Source: JASGTU01 sp963821815 (GTDB lineage: Bacteria > Chloroflexota > Anaerolineae > Caldilineales > Caldilineaceae). From it: a stretch of DNA of 64,000 nucleotides. The notes under the pieces were generated by a model, which made no database searches, had not been told where the DNA came from, and saw nothing but the letters and a program-made list of their open reading frames with translations. A program made the position numbers and the translations under genes. The stretch lies in NCBI GenBank assembly GCA_963821815.1, contig CAWGFG010000006.1:1054001-1118000 (forward strand), given 5' to 3'. Shown here one piece after another: positions 1 to 7,839 of the stretch. How positions within the stretch are numbered: the stretch's first letter is position 1; every line of letters starts with the position of its first letter.

Positions 1-120
1 ATTAGTGCTTCCGTTTCTTCGAATAGGTTGCTCGGTTCCTAGGGTGATTCCAGGTTATGTCCTCTAGTACTGCAACTACCTTATTGGACGATGACGGTAT
101 TGGTAGCCAGTATTGGCGAG

Positions 121-169
121 AGGCGCCGAGCAAATTCAGATCTTGCATAGAGAACTCGGCGCCTTTTTT
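121..169 (+). terminator. Rho-independent terminator, plus-strand orientation
   Basis: Perfect 10-bp inverted repeat (AGGCGCCGAG at 121-130, CTCGGCGCCT at 155-164) followed at once by a run of six T. The T-run is on the plus strand, so it would stop a transcript entering from the left edge. It also lies 37 bp past the end of the minus-strand lipoprotein gene. Confidence 0.75.
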
Positions 170-205
170 CACACGCTGCACGCAGGCAGTCCTGTATCTA
201 TCTCG

Positions 206-1795
206 CTACTGCTGCTGGTTCGTATTGAACAGCACGTTGTAAATCAACACCTTGCCGTTATCGCCGCGGCTGGATCTCGACGTCGCATCCAGATCTTGGA
301 ACGAGCTCTCGAACACAACGGCGGGCAAGTCCCCGGTTGGAGGCAGCGGAGATTCCATGAGGCCAGCAACACCAGCCAGATTCTGGTACATTAGCAATTG
401 CTGGTTATCGGGAGACATCGTTGCAGTCCAAGGTGAATAGAAACGAAGTGGCAAGCCCTTGTCGTCGGGAGCATTCATATACTCGTTTTCTTCCGTCAGA
501 TTGCTGAAGTCCACGACAGGCGTCAATTCGCCACTAGCCACATCCACATAGTACAGAACGACAACAGGCACCTGGGTATCATTATTTTGCGCGAGTACAA
601 CCAGATGATCTCCACTTGCCTGCCATGAAAGACCCGATGGGTAGAGAGGAATTCCCGTCCATGGCAGGTTTGCTGTATTGAAATCATCTGCCGTCGCGAC
701 CTGTCGGGGAGGAACACTCGTATCCTCAAGGTCCACAATCCAAAGACCGTCACTATCGTTCGTTTCAGTTTGAACGGCGCTGATGGTCAATACTGCAACA
801 AAACGTCCGTCGGGAGATAGGGCGGAAACGCCGTCCATGTACCATTGCTCATCATTAAACATGATCAAGTCGCCGCCCATGTCACTCTGAACATCCCGGA
901 CGAGTTCGGCTTCACCGAGTTCAGGAGCTATTTTCATAATACTTAACGACATAGAGATCGGCTCAGCAGGATCCGGGATGCTTCGCCAGAAGTAGATCTG
1001 ACCGTCCTGCTGGTTCCACATCGGCAGGTAATCAAGAGCATACGAGCCGGCTTCCGCTGTTGCCCAGTCGCCCACGACACCGTCATCGGTCAAGTCAACA
1101 AACTCGCCACTTTCGGTTTTATATACCCATATGTCGCTTTCGTAACCCAACTGAAACGGGTTCTCTGTAAAAGCAATATAACCGTCGTCCGGAGACCAGG
1201 GGAAAGCATATGGATAGCCTTCATACGTGTCAGGAGCCACTACGCAATTGCTTGCGGCCGACTCAAACGTATAGGTGCAGAGCTCTCCTTTACGCTTCCA
1301 TAAGCGTCCTTCACTTTGCGGCCAGGCTAGTCGTTCACCTTTGCTGGACAGGGTCACCATATAAGGATTGTTGTTATTGATTACATCAACAATACTGGCT
1401 TCCGATTCTATCTGAATCGGTGGGTGAACCATTGCTGCCGCTTCGGAGGAAGCTTCGTCAGCAACAACAGCATCAGCCGTCACCTCTGTTGCAACACCTT
1501 CCGCCGATTGTTCTGCGGTCGCTTCTGCCTCGGGTACTGCAGTTGCTGCTCCTTCTACAGTGTCAACCGCGGTTTCTTCCGTGGTCGCTTCTGCTTCTGG
1601 CACATCTGTCGCCACCTCTTCTGCCGTGGCGCCAACCTCAGCCACAGCGGCTGCCGCCTCGGTGGCTACTTCGACTGCAGGAGCCGGCGTATCTGTTGGC
1701 GTTTGTTGGTTGCGTCGATTATTTCCACATGCCGCCAATAACGCAGTGAGCGCTACCAAGACCAAGACAACGGTGATCGTGTTTCTTCGAATCAT
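206..1795 (-). CDS. Exported lipoprotein with TolB-like beta-propeller repeats
   Basis: Predicted 529-residue lipoprotein. The N terminus has two Arg, a hydrophobic stretch and a lipobox ending LLAAC, so the mature protein should begin at Cys23 and sit on the outer face of the membrane. Residues about 30-120 are an Ala/Glu/Thr/Val-rich low-complexity linker. The rest has repeated blocks of the type 'WSPDDGYIAFTENP', 'LSPDGRFVAVLT' and 'MSPDNQQLLMYQ', which are typical of WD40/TolB-like propeller blades. No catalytic motif is visible and the ligand is unknown. The start is supported by AAGGAG six bases upstream. It is monocistronic in appearance, with about 500 bp of gene-free DNA upstream. 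Confidence 0.8.
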   Translation of the reverse strand: MIRRNTITVVLVLVALTALLAACGNNRRNQQTPTDTPAPAVEVATEAAAAVAEVGATAEEVATDVPEAEATTEETAVDTVEGAATAVPEAEATAEQSAEGVATEVTADAVVADEASSEAAAMVHPPIQIESEASIVDVINNNNPYMVTLSSKGERLAWPQSEGRLWKRKGELCTYTFESAASNCVVAPDTYEGYPYAFPWSPDDGYIAFTENPFQLGYESDIWVYKTESGEFVDLTDDGVVGDWATAEAGSYALDYLPMWNQQDGQIYFWRSIPDPAEPISMSLSIMKIAPELGEAELVRDVQSDMGGDLIMFNDEQWYMDGVSALSPDGRFVAVLTISAVQTETNDSDGLWIVDLEDTSVPPRQVATADDFNTANLPWTGIPLYPSGLSWQASGDHLVVLAQNNDTQVPVVVLYYVDVASGELTPVVDFSNLTEENEYMNAPDDKGLPLRFYSPWTATMSPDNQQLLMYQNLAGVAGLMESPLPPTGDLPAVVFESSFQDLDATSRSSRGDNGKVLIYNVLFNTNQQQ

Positions 1796-2300
1796 TTTCT
1801 TCTCCTTACCGGTTCGCGAGCGTCATGGACGCCGCATATTTGCTATTGTTTTGAGTTCATATCTCTGAGCTACCATCACGCCGCTACCCAATATTTACAG
1901 CCAGTATACTGGTGGCTCGCATTCTTGCTTTGCTAACACGACTAGCATTCCGACAACACAGCGCTAGCTTGTTACATATCTTCTCTGTTATCGCCTCGTT
2001 TACAATTACTCCAGCCACATCGCCGTTATGCATGAACATGATCTCTATCTCAAGTCCATACCAGAGGATTTTTCGCTGGCTAGGGACGTATAGTGAGTTC
2101 CTAGCTACAATAGCTTTCTCGTACACGTTGGGTCAGGCATTACTGCCAGGATCAATCGCCTGAAAAAGTTGTTTATCCGCGCATCAAAAGTCTCAAGGAA
2201 CGCACTACCAACAAGGGCATTTCCTCCCGATCGCGTTCAATTGCCAGCTAATCGCTGTGTAGTGCCAGTTCTGCTAATTAATGGGCGCCGCTATCCCTGC
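1796..2300. other. Intergenic region, no gene recognised
   Basis: Short ORFs on both strands here have no recognisable domain, signal peptide or convincing ribosome site. The right part is the 3' flank of the META lipoprotein and the left part should carry the promoter of the propeller lipoprotein. Confidence 0.5.
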
Positions 2301-3143
2301 CTATTCGCCGTGAAACATGAATAGTGGCGTCCTGTCGTCGGTCAACATTTGGAAACTTCGTGCTGTCACGACGAGCCGTCCAGCCGTCTCCAGCATCTGC
2401 AGATACGCGCTCTCTTGGCTCATCACACCGTCCGGCTCATCACAGGTATTGTCCGCTACGGTTATTGCGCCTAGGGTGAACTCGGTATCGTTAAGCGTAT
2501 AGGGCGCCGAATAGTCATTGCATCCGGCATTGCCGCTCAGTTGATCACCATCAAACCGGATGGTGATCGAAGTCTCAGGCATTATCACCTCCCATGTTCC
2601 CAGATCCGGTGAAAGGAACTTCAGCTCCCAGATTGTTTCTTCGAAGGGTAGCGGCTCAAGGGGAACCATGGTGAGAAGAAGCTGATCGTACACATCGTAG
2701 AGATACATCTTGCCATCCACGATTTTATAGGTGCTCACATCCCACAAGAGATTGGTATAGGATGCTCCTTGATCGATCATGGCTGGCTCATCGCATCCGT
2801 ATTCGGTCATGGCAGGAGTGTCCAGAGCTAGAGAGTTGCCATCTGGATGATAGACGCCGAGGAAGTAATCACAGCTCGTGTACCCGTTATAGCGTTCGAC
2901 CATGAAGTGAAGCGATGGGTATGTACCAGGAATCACAGGGACCGAATCACCCTCGCTGCCGAACTCCACCGGTGTCCAAGACGTATTGACAAGAGCTTCG
3001 TCCTCTTGCAGATCCTTGTCGGCTTCAACCGTTTCAACCGCTGCCGTTGCCGGGGCAGGTGTAGATTTTGCACTTGAACAACCTACTAGAGCAATAGCCA
3101 ACCCGACCAGTGCGATTGCCCTACCCCATCCTATGCTTTTCAA
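2301..3143 (-). CDS. Double META-domain lipoprotein (HslJ-like), TTG start
   Basis: 280-residue lipoprotein. A TTG start at 3143 is chosen because AAGGAG lies eight bases upstream and translation from it gives a clean signal peptide (KSIGWGRAIALVG...) with lipobox LVGC. Two META-like modules follow. The first, about residues 55-160, has Trp near its start and the Cys pattern 'SCDYF' / 'YGCDEP'. The second, about 170-275, has the classic elements 'LSGNAGCNDYSAPY', 'TCDEP' and 'YLQML'. META/HslJ domains occur in heat-shock or antibiotic-resistance-associated envelope proteins of unknown biochemistry. An exact 10-bp inverted repeat (2543-2568) lies inside the coding sequence of the second domain. 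Confidence 0.82.
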   Translation of the reverse strand: MKSIGWGRAIALVGLAIALVGCSSAKSTPAPATAAVETVEADKDLQEDEALVNTSWTPVEFGSEGDSVPVIPGTYPSLHFMVERYNGYTSCDYFLGVYHPDGNSLALDTPAMTEYGCDEPAMIDQGASYTNLLWDVSTYKIVDGKMYLYDVYDQLLLTMVPLEPLPFEETIWELKFLSPDLGTWEVIMPETSITIRFDGDQLSGNAGCNDYSAPYTLNDTEFTLGAITVADNTCDEPDGVMSQESAYLQMLETAGRLVVTARSFQMLTDDRTPLFMFHGE

Positions 3144-3523
3144 ATCAGGTTCTCCTTTTCGTCTTGGATGAACTAGTCGTCCACGCCCGACTCCAGTGGG
3201 CAAGCGCTGCAACAAAGCTACCTACGCCTAACAACTAACCACCGTTCAGAAACTAGTGCCCCTTAGGAAAGACACCAAACTGAGGAATAAAACAGGCGCC
3301 TGAACCAACAGTGTTACCACATGCACCTTCTCGTCCGGTCCTTTCCGACTACTGCGCTATCGTTGTTGCAGGAGATCGCCTGCTAGGACTGTAGACACAG
3401 GTTCGCAATCACATTTTCCAAGTCGTTCCTATTGATGTAGGCGCTAGTAAAGCGGTGTAATCAGCCCTTTCCGCTCAAGTCGCCATTGGAATCAGACATG
3501 TGCGCATACTAAATCATATAAAT
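3144..3523. other. Intergenic region, nothing recognised
   Basis: No ORF with supporting features. It contains the Shine-Dalgarno and presumed promoter of the downstream minus-strand META lipoprotein. Confidence 0.5.
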
Positions 3524-3649
3524 TTACAGAGTCGGCACGCATGGACTCATGCCCGCCGAACGATTTGCTGAGACCGTCCACTGCCATACGCTACCAGTGA
3601 CTATCCCGGCGGATACGGGCGCCAACGAAGGTGCGATCGACGGGACACA
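3524..3649 (-). pseudogene. Remnant of a META-domain lipoprotein
   Basis: The minus-strand translation runs 'ACVPSIAPSLAPVSA', then 'SVWQWTVSANRSAG', then a stop. The intact META lipoprotein at 14330-14803 starts its mature part with 'ACVPITAPAPVP' and 'IVWQWTSVANRTTS'. The two share the lipobox Cys, the Pro-rich linker and the first META strand in the same order. No signal peptide precedes the fragment and the rest of the domain is missing. I read it as a degraded paralogue of which only the N-terminal part of the mature protein remains. Confidence 0.6.
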
Positions 3650-4161
3650 CGCAATACACATTCCTGTTGCTTTGAACATTCGTCTGTTGCAACGCACTGC
3701 TGGTAGCAAGTGTAATATCTCTAGCCAATGTGCTAACCGCTAGTCTTGTTCGACCGGTTAGTAGCATTGCTCTAGAAAACTTAAGTTCCAAATACAATCC
3801 GTAGAATAGCTTCTCAGCGGAAAGCTGAGCGTTCGGCATTCCCTCCAGAATGCGGAACAAACTCGTCGCCAGTCGGGAGATGCAGTTTGAAACGTCACCC
3901 GGTTTCCTTGATTTCATCATCGTATGTACCGGACTCCTTGTGACCATTTTGCCTGTTTCCATATCATGATGCTCTTCCGGTATCTGTCGTGAAGTGGTTA
4001 CTCCGAATGTTTCGAATGACTCGAATGGTTGCGCTGTACTCGATTCCACGAATGATCCCGATTGTACCGATCGAATGTAAAACCGCTGGATACTGGTCGG
4101 GCGACGGCAGAATCTAAAGCAGGTACACCTGGAAGAACTACACTTTGTCGGTATCTATCCT
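3650..4161. other. Gene-poor stretch with one unsupported minus-strand ORF
   Basis: A minus-strand frame stays open over 3591-4049 (152 codons) but overlaps the META remnant out of frame. It has no recognisable domain or clear ribosome site, and its composition does not resemble the neighbouring genes. I do not call it a gene. Confidence 0.45.
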
Positions 4162-4542
4162 TCAACCATCGTGTTTTGTCTCGGGTTTTGTATCAGAAAC
4201 CTCACGGCGCACGATCCGTATGCGGTCAAACAGGGCTAACAGAATTCCAATTCCGTTCGTGACGTATAGAATAGTGAACACTTTCGCAATCGCAGTGGTA
4301 GGTACCAAATCACCATAACCAATGGTGGCCAAGCTAATGACGCAGAAATACAGGGAATCCAGATAACTCCAACCCTCAAGCATATGGTACGCAATCGTAC
4401 CTAGTACCAAAACGGTCGCCGCCCAGTAGAATACGGGGCGTGAGCCCTTGTCACGCAACACATCCAGTAGCAAAAGTCTCTGAAGTGGTCGCACTGTCCG
4501 AACCTCTACCCGGATAGTCTTGCTCTGTTCTGTCGGCTCCAT
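4162..4542 (-). CDS. Two-helix potassium channel (ion channel family, no RCK domain)
   Basis: 126-residue integral membrane protein. Residues about 37-55 form TM1, 62-78 a pore helix and selectivity filter with TIGYGD at 73-78, and 86-107 TM2. This is the Pfam Ion_trans_2 layout (KcsA/MthK pore). The filter predicts K+ selectivity. The N terminus is a 35-residue basic amphipathic cytoplasmic segment. The C terminus is only about 18 residues and there is no RCK or cyclic-nucleotide gating domain, so gating would depend on the termini or on a partner. The neighbours are other small envelope proteins on the same strand. Confidence 0.88.
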   Translation of the reverse strand: MEPTEQSKTIRVEVRTVRPLQRLLLLDVLRDKGSRPVFYWAATVLVLGTIAYHMLEGWSYLDSLYFCVISLATIGYGDLVPTTAIAKVFTILYVTNGIGILLALFDRIRIVRREVSDTKPETKHDG

Positions 4543-4641
4543 ACGTTTTGGAATCCTAGGTATTGGTTCTTGGCACTCTAACGGACAGTTGCTGCCGCCG
4601 GCATCATATATAGCTGCAGCAACTGTCCATGATCACGTTTA

Positions 4642-5121
4642 CTAGCGTCGTCGATCTCTCCGGTCATCGCGCCGATCCCTGCGGTGCATCCCGGCCGCAG
4701 ACACAGGCGACATGGGGCGCCCGACTGTATCAATGAACAGTGCGCTGGCTCCCCCGGTTGTCGGCATCTCGCCGTCTAGGATCTTGATAGAATACGTCAG
4801 CTGGCTGCCATCCAGAGTTGGCTCCATCAGCTCGACCACTACGTCGCTGACCATATCCGGGTGGAATATGGATAGCACTGCGTTCGGCGGCACCTTTGCA
4901 AAACTATCATCGCCCTTGTCCCACGCGTCGACGAATTCCTTCGACGTGACATGCCCTGTTACTCGGTCAGGTCGGTCAGAGAAGAATAGCGTTGTCGGCG
5001 CTAGAGTGTGCAAGGTCAGCCTACCGTCGTCATAGCTCATGTTGTGAGCCGTCTGGACAAATAGTGCCTCTATCTCATCAGCCTCGGTTACCGATTGAAC
5101 GTTCTTTAGTTCAGCATCCAT
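4642..5121 (-). CDS. Conserved-looking hypothetical protein with Arg/Asp-rich tail
   Basis: 159-residue predicted cytoplasmic protein with no signal peptide or membrane segment. The body (residues 1-140) looks like a compact alpha/beta domain. I see 'VTGHVTSKEFVDAW', 'FAKVPPNAVLSIF' and 'LTYSIKILDGEMP', but no catalytic signature I can assign. The last 15 residues alternate Arg and Asp (HRRDRRDDRRDRRR). A similar Arg/Asp/Gln tract opens the LURP-one protein at 23555-24118. A GGAAGGT ribosome site precedes the ATG. It lies upstream of the small membrane protein, 107 bp away on the same strand. Function unknown. Confidence 0.7.
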   Translation of the reverse strand: MDAELKNVQSVTEADEIEALFVQTAHNMSYDDGRLTLHTLAPTTLFFSDRPDRVTGHVTSKEFVDAWDKGDDSFAKVPPNAVLSIFHPDMVSDVVVELMEPTLDGSQLTYSIKILDGEMPTTGGASALFIDTVGRPMSPVSAAGMHRRDRRDDRRDRRR

Positions 5122-5232
5122 TAATAGTTACCTTCCGGTCTTTAGTTTCACAGCAGCGCCGGGGATCGCATCAGTCGATGCAACCCCCGAAAAATCAATT
5201 TCACTTCCCTATACTCGACAAATCCATGTTTC

Positions 5233-5535
5233 CTAATAACCCTGGTAGCTGGGAATACGCTTTCTCCCCAACCCACCACTATATGAGGCAATGTCAGCGA
5301 CTAGCATGATCCCCAGCCATAGCCAATCCAAGCCCACGATTCCACCTGGAGACACGATCACATACATGATGGTTGTCCACGGAAGAAAGACAATTCCAAG
5401 AATCGGCCATATCCACCAAAGCCCCCCCGTCCAGTTGCTGAAGGCAGCCTGCCAGCGCAATGGTTGAATCAGCCACCAGAATGCGCCGAAAACACGAGGC
5501 CCAAGCAACACTAATACTAGGAATGCGCAACACAC
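5233..5535 (-). CDS. Small Trp-rich membrane protein, copy 1
   Basis: 100-residue protein with about three hydrophobic segments (residues 3-20, 42-62, 66-88) joined by Trp/Pro-rich turns ('GAFWWLIQPLRWQ', 'WWIWPILG'). It ends in a polar, Tyr/Gly-rich tail with 'GRKRIP'. The start is a GTG at 5535, seven bases after AGGAGG, and the upstream gene's stop codon lies inside this spacer, so translation is probably coupled. It is a close paralogue of the gene at 16004-16309: both begin MCC and share most residues. Both copies lie just downstream of a DUF1269 gene. I do not recognise the family. Confidence 0.8.
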   Translation of the reverse strand: MCCAFLVLVLLGPRVFGAFWWLIQPLRWQAAFSNWTGGLWWIWPILGIVFLPWTTIMYVIVSPGGIVGLDWLWLGIMLVADIASYSGGLGRKRIPSYQGY

Positions 5536-5537
5536 AG

Positions 5538-6308
5538 TCAGTCCTCCTCATCCATCACGGCGGCAGCGCCTAGCTCGGCTGCACCTATGGCAGTATCGGC
5601 TATACCATCGGCCTCCATATCATCCGCAATCTCGGCTGCTGCACCGGCTGCCGCCATTTCAACGGCGCCCCGTACAGCCAGACCAGCACTCGCCTCGGCG
5701 AGTTCGGCAGAGCGTTCAGCCGCGAAATCGGAAGCCGCTGCCCGTATCAAGCCTTCGTCGATTTCATTGGCGCCAATTTCACCGACGCGCTTGCTCGTTG
5801 CTGCCATAAGTTGTGATAGACCTCGTTCGGCGGCGGCGTGAAGCATGACATCGACGGCAATACTCTTGAGTTGCTCGCCGCGGCTATCCAGAATAAGCGC
5901 CAGCACCGGCATCTCAAGTCCGTCAGCGACTTCTGCCAGCGTCGCCAGCTCACCTGCCACGCGACCTACTGCCAGACCACGCTCAGCGTCACCGAGGCTC
6001 ATCAATCCAACGATGGCGCTCATGACGTCAACATCGTCGGCGGCGTCAAGAAGGTCTTCGCCCTCGAGGATGTCATCGATACTTGCCTCACCGACAACTT
6101 CGCTTAACGCAGCCAGGCGATCAGCGACTACCTCAGCGTCTACTGCGCGCGTCAGGTCGGACGCCCCAGCCGCGGCGGCAACGGTGGATTCAGTGGACCA
6201 ATCACGTGCGGTTCGTAATTCGGCATCTCCAATAGCCATGTCGGTTAGCCCTTGTCCCGCGAGTTCCTCGACTTCAAGATCCCCATTTTGCACAATATCT
6301 TCGGACAT
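5538..6308 (-). CDS. Highly acidic Ala/Glu-rich helical protein
   Basis: 256 residues from the ATG at 6308, which is preceded by AAGGGAG at good spacing. An upstream extension of 29 codons in this frame is basic and lacks a ribosome site, so I exclude it. The protein is almost wholly predicted helix, rich in Ala, Glu and Asp, with recurring blocks such as 'DMAIGDAEL', 'ADTAIGAAEL', 'EVADGLEMP' and 'RGAVEMAAAGAAAEI'. These suggest internal repeats. There is no signal peptide or membrane segment. It is placed between the DUF1269 gene upstream and the Trp-rich membrane protein downstream (2-nt gap), so it is probably part of the same operon. Function unknown. Confidence 0.75.
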   Translation of the reverse strand: MSEDIVQNGDLEVEELAGQGLTDMAIGDAELRTARDWSTESTVAAAAGASDLTRAVDAEVVADRLAALSEVVGEASIDDILEGEDLLDAADDVDVMSAIVGLMSLGDAERGLAVGRVAGELATLAEVADGLEMPVLALILDSRGEQLKSIAVDVMLHAAAERGLSQLMAATSKRVGEIGANEIDEGLIRAAASDFAAERSAELAEASAGLAVRGAVEMAAAGAAAEIADDMEADGIADTAIGAAELGAAAVMDEED

Positions 6309-6354
6309 GAATATCTCCCTTATGATTTGGTGTTTATCGTTGTTGCGATAGGAA

Positions 6355-6912
6355 CTATTGCGCAGTCTCATCTTCCGGAGCATCAGCCGAATCATCTGCC
6401 GGCCGGACCTCCTCTGTTTCTTCGACTGTATCCATGGTCTCGGCTGGTATTTCGTAATTCTCTACCTCACCGCCCAGCATGTTTAGCTGTTCTGAGACCG
6501 CCTCAACCTCGTCTTCATCTGCCATTGCCACCACTGCAGCGCCGCCCTCCCGAAGGTGCTCGTCTAGACGCGCCTTGTCGTCATCACTCAGCCCAAGACT
6601 CTTGTGGAAGAACGTACCTAGTACGGCTCCACTGGCTGCACCGACCACCGCGCCACCGATGAGGGTCACGCCACCCGAAAGGATGCCTGTTGCTACACCG
6701 AGTGCGGTTCCCCATTTAGCGCCGCCTTTCGATGCACGCCCGCCAACCTTATACGTCTTGGTCTTGCCTTCGTCCCTGACCATAATGCCCACGCCGCCCA
6801 GCTTCACTGCGTCGTTTGCCTGGTCCCAGGCGACGAGTTGATCGGCTGCGGAATCGGCTTTGTCTGCACCGGAGAAATAGGCGATAATCACCTGATTGTT
6901 CTTGTCTGCCAT
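6355..6912 (-). CDS. DUF1269 family protein, copy 1
   Basis: 185 residues. The N-terminal half has an alpha/beta fold segment ('VIIAYFSGADKADSAADQL', then 'VKLGGVGIMVRDEGKTKTYKVGG'). A Gly/Ala-rich hydrophobic hairpin follows at about residues 68-105 ('LIGGAVVGAASGAVLG'), and then 'LSDDDKARL' and an acidic tail. This matches DUF1269, described only as membrane-associated proteins of unknown function. RBS AGGAG stands nine bases before the ATG. The paralogue at 16512-17096 agrees over most of its length. Both are followed on the same strand by a Trp-rich small membrane protein, which suggests the two products act together at the membrane. Confidence 0.85.
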   Translation of the reverse strand: MADKNNQVIIAYFSGADKADSAADQLVAWDQANDAVKLGGVGIMVRDEGKTKTYKVGGRASKGGAKWGTALGVATGILSGGVTLIGGAVVGAASGAVLGTFFHKSLGLSDDDKARLDEHLREGGAAVVAMADEDEVEAVSEQLNMLGGEVENYEIPAETMDTVEETEEVRPADDSADAPEDETAQ

Positions 6913-7315
6913 TTCTGCTACTCCTAATTCTTTACTTGTTCTACACTAAATTGAGTGTTACGCTGGCAACGTATGAGTGCGTACTTTGCCATCATAAAAC
7001 ATTCTCCGAGCCGCTCTATCTTCCTTACTAAAGCCCTCTTCCAATCATTTGCCGATAGGTACGGTCTGCGTGCTCGCCTCTTCCCGCGTTGCTGGCTCCT
7101 GCCCTGAAGGCTTGTCCTCAAACACTGCTAATGGGTTGTGACCATCACCTACTGTTCAGCGACTTGCCCTACAGGTTCTTTCTTGATCGGGTTACACACT
7201 GTAATCAGTGCCAGCAACGTCCGCAGTTTCAACGGCCGCGCGTGCTACAGGATGTGAACCCTTTCGTTTACATTGGCATCTCCTTTGCAGGCTGTTGATG
7301 AGCCGCCAAGACCTG
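6913..7315. other. Intergenic region, presumed promoter area
   Basis: No supported gene. It separates the DUF1269/acidic-protein/membrane-protein group from the lone receiver gene and should contain the promoter of the former. Confidence 0.5.
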
Positions 7316-7684
7316 CTAGAAGCGTTTCCAAGTTGGAACGTTATAGATGGACTCAACCAACCAATCCGCATCGTCGCTCTTGCTTACAAATGCATCGGCT
7401 CCTGCACGCAACGCCGAGCGACCGTACTCTGATTGGCTGCCCATAACAATGACATATGGATTTGACTCAAGTTCATGCAGTCTCTCTATCAAATTGGCAA
7501 GGGGAACACCAGGCAACTGTCTGTCCACCAGAATTACGGTGGCAGAACACGTTGCTGCTAACTCGAGCAACGTTTGCGCGTCGGTTGCCTCGCCGACTAC
7601 GTCCAAGCACTCTTGCTCACCAAGCATCACCTTCAACGCCGAAAGAGCCTGCAGATTTTGATCTGCCACAATAATGTGAATCAC
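7316..7684 (-). CDS. Stand-alone response-regulator receiver protein, copy 1
   Basis: 122 residues, which is one CheY-like receiver domain with no output domain. I see the acidic pocket residue (Asp8 in 'IIVADQN'), the phospho-acceptor Asp54 in 'LVDRQLPG', and Lys102 in 'FVSKSDD', so it should be phosphorylatable. The 'GADAFVSK' region resembles NarL-type receivers, suggesting descent from a regulator that lost its HTH. The start is a GTG after GAGGACGG. It lies near the DISM kinase/regulator pair at 9239-12851. An equivalent lone receiver lies near the second such pair. Confidence 0.85.
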   Translation of the reverse strand: MIHIIVADQNLQALSALKVMLGEQECLDVVGEATDAQTLLELAATCSATVILVDRQLPGVPLANLIERLHELESNPYVIVMGSQSEYGRSALRAGADAFVSKSDDADWLVESIYNVPTWKRF

Positions 7685-7839
7685 ATTCCGTCCTCAGCCA
7701 CGACTATCGCTACGTTGTGCGTTCGGTCATCTATTTCGTAAGCAACATACTACTAGAAGGCGTCCTACCAGCCGTCGAACCGCTAGCTCTTCATGAGTCA
7801 ATCAGGCGCCGTTGAGTCATCCTGGTTGCGCATGTAGCA

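Noticed and set aside
3591..4049. 152-codon minus-strand ORF
   Set aside because: It overlaps the META remnant out of frame and has no domain or ribosome site; treated as a chance frame.
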